From assembly GCF_033097365.1 (NCBI RefSeq), contig NZ_AP028461.1, positions 4,340,001 to 4,404,000 on the forward strand: DNA of 64,000 bases, in the 5' to 3' direction. Both the position numbers and the translations under genes were made by a program. Origin of the DNA: Actinoplanes sichuanensis (GTDB taxonomy: Bacteria; Actinomycetota; Actinomycetes; Mycobacteriales; Micromonosporaceae). Positions 32,893-41,997 of this stretch are shown here, piece by piece. Under the pieces are notes generated by a model. That model worked only from the letters and a program-made list of their open reading frames with translations. It was not told the DNA's origin and made no database searches. How positions within the stretch are numbered: the first letter of the stretch is position 1; each line of letters opens with the position of its first letter.

Positions 32893-35800
32893 CTACCAGT
32901 ACAGTTCTCCACGCATATCGACTGCTTTGTAGAAGCCCCATGCGCTGAGTTTGCAGGCATCTCGATAGCCGTCGGCGGTCGGCACGCTGGCGCACAGGTT
33001 GTTCGCATCCCAACCGAGGAGCCTGTCGATTACACCTCTGTCCCCCCAGCTGCTGTGGTTGCGGTATCCGAAGTCGTGACGCTGGCAAGCGCTATGGAAG
33101 AACGCCGCGTTGAACCTCAGAACCTTGTCGACCTCGGGTGGCACGCTGCATCCATCGTCATTCCAGTTGAAGTTGTACTCCGACCACTCACCGCCGCTTT
33201 TAGCCTTGGCGGTAGACCAGGCGGAATACGAGTCACTCGTCGCAGCGGTCAGCAGGTGATAGGCCTGCGCCTTCGTCTTGGGCATGAAGATCGAGGACAC
33301 GTCGGAATCGGTTTCCCCTCCTTCGTTGACGACGCGGACCTTGAATGAATACGTCCCTTCCAGGAATTCCTTGACGAACTCGTAATTCGACTCCATGTCC
33401 TCGCGAAAGAGTTCCTTCCAACCGTGCCCGTTGCTCACATACAGCCGGTAGCGGACATATTTCTCCGGGTTCTTGTTCCACTCCGCCTTGACACTGTTGA
33501 CGATCATGTCCGCGAACGAGTCTCGTGTCAGTTTCAGGCCGGTCGGTTTGGAAGGTTTGGGAACAAACGGTGTGGCGGTGACGATGTTCGACGGGGTGGC
33601 GTCGCCGGCGGCGTTGGTGGCGATCACTCGGAACTCGAACTGCTGGAAGTTGGCGATGGCCTGCACGGTGAAGGAGGCATTCGGCACCGCAAATCGAAGC
33701 CGGTTCCAGGTGGCGGCGTTCTTTGCCCGGTACTCGATCCAGTATCCCGCGTTCGCGGTCGAACTCCTGGTCCATGTCAGTTTGACCTGCGCGTTGCCGG
33801 CTTCAGCCGACAGGCCCGACGCGGGCTGTGGGGGTAGTGGCTTGGGCGTGCCGCTGATGATGTTGCTGGGTGTGCTGGACAGGCCCCGGAGGTTCTGTGT
33901 CCAGATCCGGAATTCGTACTGGGTCGCGTTGCGCAGCAGCTTGACCGTGTACGAGCAGCACCCCACCGCGAGGTCGAGCTGGTTCCAGGTACCGCCGACC
34001 GGACGCATCTCGACCACGTAGTTGACCGCGCTGGTGCTGCTGGCGCCCCAGAGAAGAGTGATTTGCCCGTCACCGATGCCGTTCACCTTGAGGTTGCCGG
34101 GTGCTGCGGGCAGGGCCGGCATCGGCTTCGCTGTGGCGGGCTCGGTGGCCTTGCTGGTACCCGCCCATGTCGAGGCGGTCACCTTGAAGTCATATGTGAC
34201 ACCGTTGACGAGGTAATCAGCGGTCATGGTCGTGCCGGTGATCGACAGGGGCAGCAGCTTCCAGGACTCGCCGGCCTTGCGTTGGTAGATGTTGTACGTG
34301 ACGCCGCTGTCGGTGCTGGCCAGCCAGCTGAGAACGACTTTGCCGTCGCCTGCGGTCGCGGTGAGTTTGCTGGGCGGCGCGACATTTCCGGTGGCCTTAA
34401 CCTGGATCGTCGACGTGGCCGGCCCTTCACCGCCCTGGTTCTCTGCGCTGACCTTGTACTCATAGATGTTGTTGATCTGCAGGTACTCGAGGTCGATCTC
34501 GGTCTTGCCGGTCGGGAAGGCGGCCTTCTGGAAAGCCTGGCCGGTCGTGACGTTGCGGTAGTGAACCCAGTAGTTGAAGCTGCCGGACGACGGGGCATCC
34601 CAGTCGAGGTGGATGGCGGCGCCGCCGCTGGCCTTACCGGTCAGGTTCTTCGGCGCTGTGGGCGGGGTGTACTTCGCCGTGGCGCCGGCCACCGCGGACT
34701 GAGGGCCGGCTCCAGTGGCGTTGGTCGCCGCGAACTTGTACTCGTACGCGTGGTTGTGGGTGAGGAACTGGTCGGTGAAGGTGCAGCAGCTGGTCACCGG
34801 GGCACCAAGCTTGACGAACGAGCCACCGGCCGTGGCGTCGCGGCGGTACACGTCGTACCAGAGGTTCTCGCCGGCGTTGGTCCAGGTCAGCTTGATCGTG
34901 CCGTCGGTCTGCGCGGCCGCGGCCAGCCCGGTCACCTGGGCGGGCAAGGCCTGGAATGGCTTGGCCTGCACCAGGTTGCTCTTGGCGGATTCGCCGCCCT
35001 GACTCGTGGTGGTCACCGCGAACTCGTAGGTATGGCCGTTGGCCAGGTATTCCGGCGTGAACGAGCAGCAGGTGGTGACCGGCAGCTGCAGCGCCTTGAA
35101 CGCCTCACCGAGGGTCACGTCCCGTTGGTACACGTTGTACCAGACGTTCGGTGTGGCGCTGGCCGTCCATTCGAGGCTGACCTGGCCGTTGCCCGCAGCA
35201 GCGGTGAGGCCGGTAGCCGCGGCCGGGACCGGGTACCCGGCGGTTGCCTGCGCCACCGCGGAAAGTGGCCCCTCGCCTCCGCGGTTGTCGGCGGACACCT
35301 TGAATTCGTACACGTGATTGTGGGTCAGGAACGCCGCCGTCATGGCCGTGCGGTCCGTTGGAACGCCCAGTTTACGGAATGCCTCTCCGGCGGTCGCGTC
35401 ACGCTGGTAGACCCAGTACAGGACCGGCTGGCCGACCGCAGCCCACGACAGCGCAATCGTTCCGTCCCCGTTGGCGGTGGCCGTTACCGTGGTCGGAGCA
35501 GGCGGCAGGCTATAAGAAGCCGTAGCCGAGGTGGTGAGGGAGGCCGGGGATGAGCCGCCGCCGTGCACGGCGACGACGTGGAACTCGTACTGGTGGTTGT
35601 GCTCCAGCCACTGCAGGTGCTGGCTGGTGGATCCCCTGCCCAGGCGGGTCAGGAAGGTTCGGGTGGTTTCCCCGGCGGTCACGTCGCGCTGATAGATCTC
35701 GTAGTTCCAGGCTTCCGGGACGGCCTGCCAGCTGAGCCGGATGGCACCGAGGGTGTCGGCGACCGCGGTAACCCGGGCCGGCGCGGGCGGCGCGGTAATG

Positions 35801-37194
35801 ACCGGGGTGGCGCTGGCGACCCGGGAGAAGGCGCTTTCGCCGGTGGCGTTGACCGCGGTCACCTTGAATTCGTAGGTGTTCTCGGTGGCGAGCAGGCCGA
35901 TGGTCTGCGATGTGCCGGTGATCGAGGAACTGGCCCGTACGAAGTGAGTCTGACCGGCGCTGGCATTGCGCTGGTAGACGTAGTAGCCGGTGGCGCCGCT
36001 GACGGCCTGCCAAGTCAGCGCCACGCCGCCGGCCGAGTTCACGGTGGCGTTGATCCCGGTTGGCGCGGCTGGGACGGCGGCCGGGTCCGGCGTGGCGGGC
36101 GGCCAGGCAATCTCCACGAAGCGCGGCCGGTAGATGCTGACGTCGGCGAACGTCCGGGTGTCTTCGAGCGTGTTCACGTTGTACGACATCAGGAGCTTGC
36201 CGCTGGGGGCCAGGTTAGGGTGCAGGTGGGCGTCGTAGCTGACGATCGGCTCACCCGGCTTTTGCTCCGGCGTGGTGAACAGGTATTTCGGCGCGTCGAA
36301 CGGCCCAACCGGTGAGGTGGCGGTGTAGATCGGGTACTGAGGGTCGAACAGGGCATTGTTCTCCTGCGTGGCCAGGAGATACTGGTTGCCGACCTTCTGC
36401 ACGCCGAACGCGGTGCCGACCCCGCTGAGAACCTTCGTGGCGTCGGTTTCCGTCGACGACCATGCCGAACCGGTCCAGAACTGCCAGGCCCCGCCGAGCC
36501 CGCCCGCAGGCACTCGCGCGACCTTCGCGAACTTGAGCCCTGAGGTCTGGTCGGTGCCGTACACGTAGGTGTAGGCGCCGTCCTCCAAGATGGCGCCGCC
36601 CCAGGCGTTCTTGGCGCTCAACGGCAGATCCGTGACGTTACTCAGGGTTAGGCTGGGCAGCGCGAACGTGGCCAGCGAAGTCCCGGTGATCTCCATTTCG
36701 AGATTGCCGCTGCCGACCCGCTTGTAGCGGTTGTAGAGGACCTTCAGCGATCCGTTCTCCACGGTCCCGTCGGCGACCCAGAAGAACTCACCGGCCTGGG
36801 CCGGTTTGACGAGTGCTTCGGGCGCCGCTGCGGTTCCACCATGGAGTGTGCTGACCAGTGAGTCACCGCTCTGTACGACGATCGTGTTGTTCACTAGGGG
36901 CGTCCCGGTGGGCCGGCTGCCGTCGGCGTTGACGGTGCCGAGGAACGTGTCGGAGAACAGCCATGCCGTGCGACCGTCCGGCAGTGGCACCGATGCCGTG
37001 GCATCCGCGCCGGTCCAATGGCCACCCGCGTTGCCGTAGGTGGTGAAGAGGTTGTTCAGCTGTCCGGCTACCGAGTTGTCGGCGGCGAACCCAGGCCCGG
37101 CGTCGAGCCCCTGGGCTATTCCTGCCACCGCGAGGACTACGGCGGTCGTGGCGGCCTTCCATCTAAACGCGACGGAGGATCTGATTCTGCTCAT
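32893..37194 (-). CDS. Giant secreted protein: propeller-like head, ten FN3 modules, phospholipase A2 tail
   Basis: A 1433-residue secreted protein. Residues 1-37 are a signal peptide. Residues about 40-370 look like the DUF4185/DUF5005 glycosidase-like beta-propeller (AWLFSDTFLG, MSYNVNTLED). Residues about 375-1310 are ten fibronectin type III modules, several with a repeated VYQRDATAGEAF core and LTHNHVYEFKV end, pointing to recent internal duplication. Residues about 1315-1433 match secreted bacterial phospholipase A2: NDDGCSVPPEVD (calcium loop) and SACQRHDFGYRN with the catalytic His-Asp pair. ATG at 37194 has no clear ribosome binding site. The enzyme should cleave the sn-2 ester of phospholipids outside the cell, with head and FN3 modules probably for binding or reach. 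Confidence 0.85.
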   Translation of the reverse strand: MSRIRSSVAFRWKAATTAVVLAVAGIAQGLDAGPGFAADNSVAGQLNNLFTTYGNAGGHWTGADATASVPLPDGRTAWLFSDTFLGTVNADGSRPTGTPLVNNTIVVQSGDSLVSTLHGGTAAAPEALVKPAQAGEFFWVADGTVENGSLKVLYNRYKRVGSGNLEMEITGTSLATFALPSLTLSNVTDLPLSAKNAWGGAILEDGAYTYVYGTDQTSGLKFAKVARVPAGGLGGAWQFWTGSAWSSTETDATKVLSGVGTAFGVQKVGNQYLLATQENNALFDPQYPIYTATSPVGPFDAPKYLFTTPEQKPGEPIVSYDAHLHPNLAPSGKLLMSYNVNTLEDTRTFADVSIYRPRFVEIAWPPATPDPAAVPAAPTGINATVNSAGGVALTWQAVSGATGYYVYQRNASAGQTHFVRASSSITGTSQTIGLLATENTYEFKVTAVNATGESAFSRVASATPVITAPPAPARVTAVADTLGAIRLSWQAVPEAWNYEIYQRDVTAGETTRTFLTRLGRGSTSQHLQWLEHNHQYEFHVVAVHGGGSSPASLTTSATASYSLPPAPTTVTATANGDGTIALSWAAVGQPVLYWVYQRDATAGEAFRKLGVPTDRTAMTAAFLTHNHVYEFKVSADNRGGEGPLSAVAQATAGYPVPAAATGLTAAAGNGQVSLEWTASATPNVWYNVYQRDVTLGEAFKALQLPVTTCCSFTPEYLANGHTYEFAVTTTSQGGESAKSNLVQAKPFQALPAQVTGLAAAAQTDGTIKLTWTNAGENLWYDVYRRDATAGGSFVKLGAPVTSCCTFTDQFLTHNHAYEYKFAATNATGAGPQSAVAGATAKYTPPTAPKNLTGKASGGAAIHLDWDAPSSGSFNYWVHYRNVTTGQAFQKAAFPTGKTEIDLEYLQINNIYEYKVSAENQGGEGPATSTIQVKATGNVAPPSKLTATAGDGKVVLSWLASTDSGVTYNIYQRKAGESWKLLPLSITGTTMTADYLVNGVTYDFKVTASTWAGTSKATEPATAKPMPALPAAPGNLKVNGIGDGQITLLWGASSTSAVNYVVEMRPVGGTWNQLDLAVGCCSYTVKLLRNATQYEFRIWTQNLRGLSSTPSNIISGTPKPLPPQPASGLSAEAGNAQVKLTWTRSSTANAGYWIEYRAKNAATWNRLRFAVPNASFTVQAIANFQQFEFRVIATNAAGDATPSNIVTATPFVPKPSKPTGLKLTRDSFADMIVNSVKAEWNKNPEKYVRYRLYVSNGHGWKELFREDMESNYEFVKEFLEGTYSFKVRVVNEGGETDSDVSSIFMPKTKAQAYHLLTAATSDSYSAWSTAKAKSGGEWSEYNFNWNDDGCSVPPEVDKVLRFNAAFFHSACQRHDFGYRNHSSWGDRGVIDRLLGWDANNLCASVPTADGYRDACKLSAWGFYKAVDMRGELYW

Positions 37195-37962
37195 TGCTTT
37201 GGGTCACTCACTTCGAAGGGTGGAAGTTGGCGGGGAGTTCGTCCCGAGATAGAGCGCGATGACAGATGCTCTCTACACGCCTCCGGTTTGTGTCGATAAT
37301 CCGAACAGCAACCGTCGTGGCTACTCTCAGGGCGGCTGCATTAGCGAATGGGCTTGTCCGCTCGACAGGGCGGGCTACGTCGTACTATCCGAGGATGATC
37401 GATGTCGTATACATCGGCCGGAGCGCTGATCCTTTTACCCGCTGTGCGGTTAGGTACCGGCGTTGTCGGGAAAATGGGTTCACCCCGGGGTCGCTGACGC
37501 GGTCCATCACCTCCAACCCATGCCCCCCATGCCCCCCATGCCGAGCGTCACCAGACGAGAGACTGACGGATCCGGTGCTGCGACTTGGGAAGATCCTTCA
37601 CATGACAACGAGATCCGACTACAAGGAAGTTCCAGAATCTGATCACGTGGAGATCGCCACAACAAGGGCCTGACCGACCTTCAGCTCTCAATAAGAACCA
37701 GGCGATGAAGCATTAGAGAAAATCGGTCTTAATCGGTGACTGAACCGCGAACGGCAAGCAGCAGGTGACGCGGTAGCGGCGCTCGGTTAACCTTCTTACG
37801 GGAGCCTGAGTCGGCAGCATGGGAGGGCGAGTCAGTAAACGCCTCCATGTGGCCTTGCATGAACGCCTCCTGGCTCTCGGTGAAGTAGACGCTTATCTGC
37901 ACTGTCCTCGGGCATCGGCTGGCGGGCCGGACGCACTCGACGGGCGCTGCCACTTGCTGAAA
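37195..37962. other. Intergenic stretch of about 770 bp
   Basis: It lies upstream of the giant phospholipase gene and is less GC-rich than the neighbours. It contains a short tandem of CATGCCCCC (from 37519) and no gene I can support; frames on both strands lack recognisable products. The promoter of the giant gene must be in its left part. Confidence 0.4.
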
Positions 37963-38079
37963 GACCCGTACGCCTGCGCGATCTTCGTCGGCCACGACGA
38001 GTACTGGGCCTCAGCGATGCGCGACACCGTCGACTCGTTCGTTGACGCCGGTGGGCACGTGGCCCGCTTCGGCGCTGAC
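37963..38079 (+). pseudogene. N,N-dimethylformamidase beta-subunit-like fragment
   Basis: The frame reads CAIFVGHDEYWASAMRD and then TVDSFVDAGGHVARFGA, which is the conserved GHDEYW...FVxxGGxxARF block of the large subunit of N,N-dimethylformamidase-like proteins. The sequence before and after it does not continue the family, so only this internal piece survives, in frame with the following gene. Confidence 0.6.
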
Positions 38080-38118
38080 AAGCCCGAAGACCTACAGCGT
38101 CCCGGAATACTGCTCCTC

Positions 38119-38490
38119 ATGAGTTATGACCTGGCCGTTTGGGAGGGGCCGCAGCCCACGACCGGCGCCGACGCTGATTCGACCTTCGAGCGTCTGTTCA
38201 GCGAATATGTCGAGGACGACCGGCCGACGGAACCGGTCGCATCCGTCGCCGCCTTCGTAGAGGCCCTTCTGGCCCGTTGGCCCGAAGACTCCGAGGACAG
38301 CCCGTACTCGGCGCATATCTTCGCCTCCGGATCGATCGCATACATCACCCTCAGCTACAGCCGGGCCGGCGAGGTGACCCTCTACTCAGCAGAACTGGCA
38401 GCCCGGTTCGGGCTTGTCTGTTTCGACCCGCAAACGGGCTGGTCGCGGCCCGACGCTGGCGGCGAACCCGCCGACCACGGCCGTCGATAG
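38119..38490 (+). CDS. Hypothetical protein, 123 aa
   Basis: ATG at 38119 begins MSYDLAVWEGPQPTTGADAD, the start of a small soluble protein family I have seen in many actinomycetes. Later parts EALLARWPEDSED and AELAARFGLVCFDPQ also fit. A hydrophobic strand followed by a FGLVCFDPQ end suggests an alpha/beta fold. No catalytic residues are recognised. No ribosome binding site is obvious; the relic upstream is in the same frame, which may confuse gene callers into extending it. It ends at the left boundary of HxlR repeat copy 2. Confidence 0.65.
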   Translation: MSYDLAVWEGPQPTTGADADSTFERLFSEYVEDDRPTEPVASVAAFVEALLARWPEDSEDSPYSAHIFASGSIAYITLSYSRAGEVTLYSAELAARFGLVCFDPQTGWSRPDAGGEPADHGRR

Positions 38491-38930
38491 GTCGGCAGGG
38501 GCGGCGGGTCCCCTGCTGCCGAGACCCGCCGCGGCGGTACGTTGTGTCATCGGTCGTCGGAGGGAGAGTGTCGAATGGGAACCCGCACCGAGATCGCGGC
38601 GCTCGATCCGAACGCCGACCTGGCCCGCGCCGACTCCCTGGCCAGGGAGATCTTCGCCGACATCGCCAACAAGTGGGCGCTGTTGATCATCGAGTTCCTC
38701 GGGCAGCGGACCATGCGGTTCGGCGAACTGCGAGACGAGATCGGCGGCATCAGCCACAAGATGCTCACCCAGAACCTGCGCATGCTCGAACACAACGGCC
38801 TGGTCGAACGCACCGTGCACCCCACGATCCCGCCCCGCGTCGAATACACCCTCACCGAGGCCGGCGACGCGCTACGCGCGGCGGTCGACGGCATGTGCGG
38901 CTGGACCCAGAAGTTCCTGCCTTCGCCGCG
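38490..38930 (+). repeat. Direct repeat copy 2 (HxlR gene plus upstream region)
   Basis: Same orientation and about 97% identity to 30048-30486. The match stops near 38930, inside the HxlR gene, where the sequence changes to the antisense of an alcohol dehydrogenase remnant. Recombination between the two copies would delete or loop out the 8.4 kb between them. Confidence 0.85.
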
Positions 38931-38961
38931 TTCGATGCGCTGCAGCAGGGGCTTCATGTAA
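38575..38961 (+). CDS. HxlR-family regulator (copy 2, foreign C-terminus)
   Basis: Same 128-residue length as copy 1 by coincidence. Residues 1-117 are almost identical, but after WTQKFLP the last residues (SPRSMRCSRGFM) are encoded by the complementary strand of an alcohol dehydrogenase fragment. The winged-helix core is intact, so it may still bind DNA; the C-terminal helix used for dimerisation is altered at its end. ATG at 38575 has the same GGAGGGAGAG site. I regard it as a duplicated, possibly functional gene with a scrambled tail. Confidence 0.7.
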   Translation: MGTRTEIAALDPNADLARADSLAREIFADIANKWALLIIEFLGQRTMRFGELRDEIGGISHKMLTQNLRMLEHNGLVERTVHPTIPPRVEYTLTEAGDALRAAVDGMCGWTQKFLPSPRSMRCSRGFM

Positions 38962-39076
38962 CGCTGGACGTGGCATTGGCCGGTGCGCAGGGTCAGGGAC
39001 CGGTTCATCCAGGCGCCGGCCGGGAACTTGTCAAGGAATCCGCCGTAGACGCCGATGACGTGGAATGCGCCAGCAG
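38931..39076 (-). pseudogene. Zinc-dependent alcohol dehydrogenase fragment
   Basis: The minus strand reads AFHVIGVYGGFLDKF, AWMNRSLTLRTGQCHVQRY and MKPLLQRIERGE. This is a well conserved late block of the formaldehyde-dehydrogenase-like zinc alcohol dehydrogenases. Everything before it and the last 40 or so codons are missing; it is cut at 38930 by the HxlR repeat and at about 39076 by the membrane protein gene. Confidence 0.7.
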
Positions 39077-39385
39077 GGTCAGCAGCACCGGTGCCGCACG
39101 TCTCCCTGGCGCGAACAACCGCCGCGCCACAACGATCAGCGCCGCCACGTACACGACGACCGCGACCACGATCCCGACGAGCAAGCCCCACAGGAAGGCG
39201 CCGAGCGCCGCCCAGTCGTTGTCCGCACCCGCCATCTGCGCGGCGCCCACCACGAACCCCGCCACCGTGCCGACCCCTACCCCGCCGGCGAGAACCAGCA
39301 TCGGAGCGGCGGCCAACACCCACAACCGGGTACCCCGCCCAGGGTCGGCCACAGTCACCTCGAACCCTTCCTCAGACCATCTCAC
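39005..39385 (-). CDS. Small hypothetical membrane protein
   Basis: About 126 residues. GTG at 39385 with GGGAG eight bases upstream is preferred over a GTG at 39406. After 20 polar residues come two strong membrane segments (LWVLAAAPMLVLAGGVGVG and ALGAFLWGLLVGIVVAVVVY) with a short loop, then an Arg-rich end. The final 24 codons run out of frame through the alcohol dehydrogenase fragment, so the natural C-terminus has probably been replaced. No family recognised. Confidence 0.5.
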   Translation of the reverse strand: MRWSEEGFEVTVADPGRGTRLWVLAAAPMLVLAGGVGVGTVAGFVVGAAQMAGADNDWAALGAFLWGLLVGIVVAVVVYVAALIVVARRLFAPGRRAAPVLLTLLAHSTSSASTADSLTSSRPAPG

Positions 39386-39525
39386 CAGCGATTCTCCCGG
39401 CGACACCTCCCGAGCGAGTTGACATCGCCGGAGATGCCCGGATCCCGGTCCGGCCCGGCGGAGGGGGCATGGCGCCGCCCGACCCGGTGGCAGCGGGAAC
39501 CGGTCCGGCGACCCCTGGAGTCCAC

Positions 39526-39569
39526 CCGGGCTTGCGCGGGCGGCACAGCCGCCAACCGCGCAAGCCCGG
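39526..39569 (-). terminator. Hairpin downstream of aac
   Basis: CCGGGCTTGCGCGG (39526-39539) and CCGCGCAAGCCCGG (39556-39569) are perfect 14-base complements, with an inner GCGGC/GCCGC pairing. The stem lies 45 bases after the aac stop on the minus strand and is one of the strongest in the window. Confidence 0.8.
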
Positions 39570-39613
39570 CGACACGGTCGATCACGGAAGACGCTTCGTG
39601 CGGGTGGGCCGGG

Positions 39614-41977
39614 TCAGCCGCGGCGCTGGGTCACCCGGTAGGTGTGCAGGTTCGGGTCGGCCTTGATCTGTGCCTCGGTGTACTTGATGGTGTCCCAGCC
39701 CTTCCGCGAGTAGAGCCTGGTCTGATCGGCGTACCAGGGCGAGTTCGGGTCGGTCGACTGGGCATAGGTCAGGATCTGCCGTCCCGACGGGCCGTGCCGG
39801 CCGAGTTCGACGGCCATCACGAACGATGTTCCATGGACGACCTGCGGGTATCCCACGCCCGGCACGAGCGGGTTGGTGATCACGTTGAAGGCGCCGGCCT
39901 CACCCCGGCCGCCGTGGATGGGGATGCGCTGTTCGCCGCGGCTGTCGGTGTGGATGTCGCCCAGCTTCGCGTCGAGCGGGATGCCGGCGAGCCGTTGCAC
40001 GGCGTCGGCGAGCGCTGTGCGTACCCGTGGATCTGTGGTGTTGAGGCGGCGTGGGGTCCGCACCGGGTCGGTGACGTCGAAGGTGTCGGCGAACCTGATG
40101 CCGCCCGCGAGGGCGAACTCGGAGAACAGGTGCGCGCCGCGGCTGTTCAGGTCGACGCGCTCGTCGAAGCCCGACAGCGCCTCGCAGGCCGCGGTGAGGT
40201 CGACGGTGGCGCCGTTCGAGGCGGTCGCGGTCGGCTGCTGCCGGCACAGCGTGACGAGGTCGTCGCGGACGAGTTCGGCGCCGTGCACCCGGTTGCCGAA
40301 CGTGACGTTCCAGAGGCGGGCGGTGGTGAAGCCGGTGCCGGGCAGGCCGTCGGTGCCGGCGAGGCGCTGCTGGATCTGGTCGAGCCCGAGCCGGGTACGC
40401 AGGCTGCGCTGGGTGCGCTCGCTGCCGAGGATCCGTGCGAAGCCCTCCAGCGGCGCGGCCGGGCTGGCCAGCCAGTGGCTGTCGTTGGAGTTGGTGACGT
40501 AGTCGTCGCGGAATCGCACCGGCAGGTTGGCCGGGCCGAGAATGCCGGGGACCGCGGCGTCGGGGTCGGCGCCGAGCGCGCAGTCCGACCGGGAGCCGTC
40601 CAGGACCGCCTGGCCGCTCGAGGCGTAGAGGGGCTGGTAAGGCGCCGGAATGCAGGCGGCCGCGAGCGCGTCGGTCACCCGAGGGACGACCGAGTGATCG
40701 CCGTAGAGCGCTTCGCCGCGGGCATCGGCGGCGATCACGTTGACCCAGGGCAGGAACTGGTGCCGGTCGAGGACCGCCTTGAGCGCTCGGACGTCCTTGG
40801 CCTGGCCCATCCGCAGCCACCCGTCGAAGGCACGGTTGTTACCCGCGTTGACGTCGGTGATGGCGTACGCCGTGGTGGGCGTCCAGTCGAACGTGCCCGG
40901 CACCACGACCACCGGGCCGTAGCGGGTGTCGTGGAAGGTCCGGCTGACCGGGCCGCTGCCGGTCGACACGGTGACCGTGCGGGTGCGCATCCTCTCCGGC
41001 CGGCCGTCGACGTAGTAGGAGGCGGGATCGCCTGGTACGAGGCTGAGGCGATGCCATACGAACCGGCGCGCGGTGGAGACAGTGTGACTCCAGGCGAGCG
41101 TGCCGTTGTGGCCGATCTCGATGAGCGGGTCGCCGATCAGCGCCGCGCCCTCGACGTCGTAGCGGCCGGGCACCTTGAGGTGCATCCGGTAGAACCGCTC
41201 GGCGCCCTGCCACGGGAAGTGCGGGTTGGCCAGCACCATGCCGCTGCCGTTCGTGGTGGCCTGCGCGCCGAGCCCGTAGGCGTTGCTCCCGATGCCCGCG
41301 CTCGCCCCGTCGAGAGCTGCGACGACGGCAGCAGCGTCGGGGACTGTCGAGGCTCGCGCGGGCCCGGCGGCTGTCGGTGGCGTTGCGGTGACGATGCCGT
41401 CGAGCAGGGCTCGGGACCCGGCCCGGACCATGCTGTCCCACGACGTACGCCAGAAGTCGATCTCGGAGAGCGGGCGCACCCAGGCCTTGCCTCGGCACGC
41501 CGGGTCGCTCAGGCGCTGCACGCCGGTACGGCGCAGGAAGTGGTTGTACCCGGCGACGAAGCCGCGGATCTGGTCACGGACGTCGTCGGACGGTGCCCGC
41601 ACACCGTCGCGGCGGCCCTCGAGGAGCCGCTCGGCGACGCGGTCGTCGATCGCCTTGCGGTAGAAGAGGTCGCTGCGCACGTTGGGGTCGTCCGGCCCGG
41701 CCGCGCCGAACCACCGCGACCGCTCACCGTTGGCGGTCACCACACTCTCGGCGATGACGCAGATGTTGTCCTCGGCCTGGACGTACCCGACGCCGAAGCC
41801 GAGGCTGCCGAAGTCGTCGGCGGTGATGTGCGGGACGCCGTAGGAGGCCCGGCGGATCAGAGCCGAATAGCCGCCCCCATGGTGCGTGCCGGAGGCGGGC
41901 GACGGTACGGCTGCACCCGCCACGACCACACCGAATACGACCGTCGCTGCTTTCAGGCGCACGAACAAGGACGTCAC
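39614..41977 (-). CDS. aac: Aculeacin A acylase (penicillin/echinocandin acylase family)
   Basis: A 787-residue Ntn-hydrolase precursor closely resembling the Actinoplanes utahensis aculeacin A acylase that I remember, including MTS start, SPASG cleavage region and ALIRRASYGVPHITADD. Export is followed by autocatalytic cleavage before Ser 231 (GIG/SNAYGLG), giving an alpha chain and a beta chain whose N-terminal serine is the nucleophile. It removes long acyl chains from lipopeptides such as aculeacin and echinocandin; related enzymes also act on penicillin V and acyl-homoserine lactones. GTG at 41977 follows GGAG. An IS607-type tnpB gene ends only 20 bases upstream, so any own promoter must lie inside the element or transcription must enter from it. 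Confidence 0.92.
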   Translation of the reverse strand: MTSLFVRLKAATVVFGVVVAGAAVPSPASGTHHGGGYSALIRRASYGVPHITADDFGSLGFGVGYVQAEDNICVIAESVVTANGERSRWFGAAGPDDPNVRSDLFYRKAIDDRVAERLLEGRRDGVRAPSDDVRDQIRGFVAGYNHFLRRTGVQRLSDPACRGKAWVRPLSEIDFWRTSWDSMVRAGSRALLDGIVTATPPTAAGPARASTVPDAAAVVAALDGASAGIGSNAYGLGAQATTNGSGMVLANPHFPWQGAERFYRMHLKVPGRYDVEGAALIGDPLIEIGHNGTLAWSHTVSTARRFVWHRLSLVPGDPASYYVDGRPERMRTRTVTVSTGSGPVSRTFHDTRYGPVVVVPGTFDWTPTTAYAITDVNAGNNRAFDGWLRMGQAKDVRALKAVLDRHQFLPWVNVIAADARGEALYGDHSVVPRVTDALAAACIPAPYQPLYASSGQAVLDGSRSDCALGADPDAAVPGILGPANLPVRFRDDYVTNSNDSHWLASPAAPLEGFARILGSERTQRSLRTRLGLDQIQQRLAGTDGLPGTGFTTARLWNVTFGNRVHGAELVRDDLVTLCRQQPTATASNGATVDLTAACEALSGFDERVDLNSRGAHLFSEFALAGGIRFADTFDVTDPVRTPRRLNTTDPRVRTALADAVQRLAGIPLDAKLGDIHTDSRGEQRIPIHGGRGEAGAFNVITNPLVPGVGYPQVVHGTSFVMAVELGRHGPSGRQILTYAQSTDPNSPWYADQTRLYSRKGWDTIKYTEAQIKADPNLHTYRVTQRRG

Positions 41978-41997
41978 AGCAGCATCTCCGTTACCTT

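Noticed and set aside
37519..37540. Tandem CATGCCCCC units as a possible regulatory repeat
   Set aside because: Only about two and a half nine-base units; most simply slippage.
37266..37673. Plus-strand frame upstream of the giant phospholipase gene
   Set aside because: Composition does not look coding, there is no ribosome site and the product has no recognisable motif.
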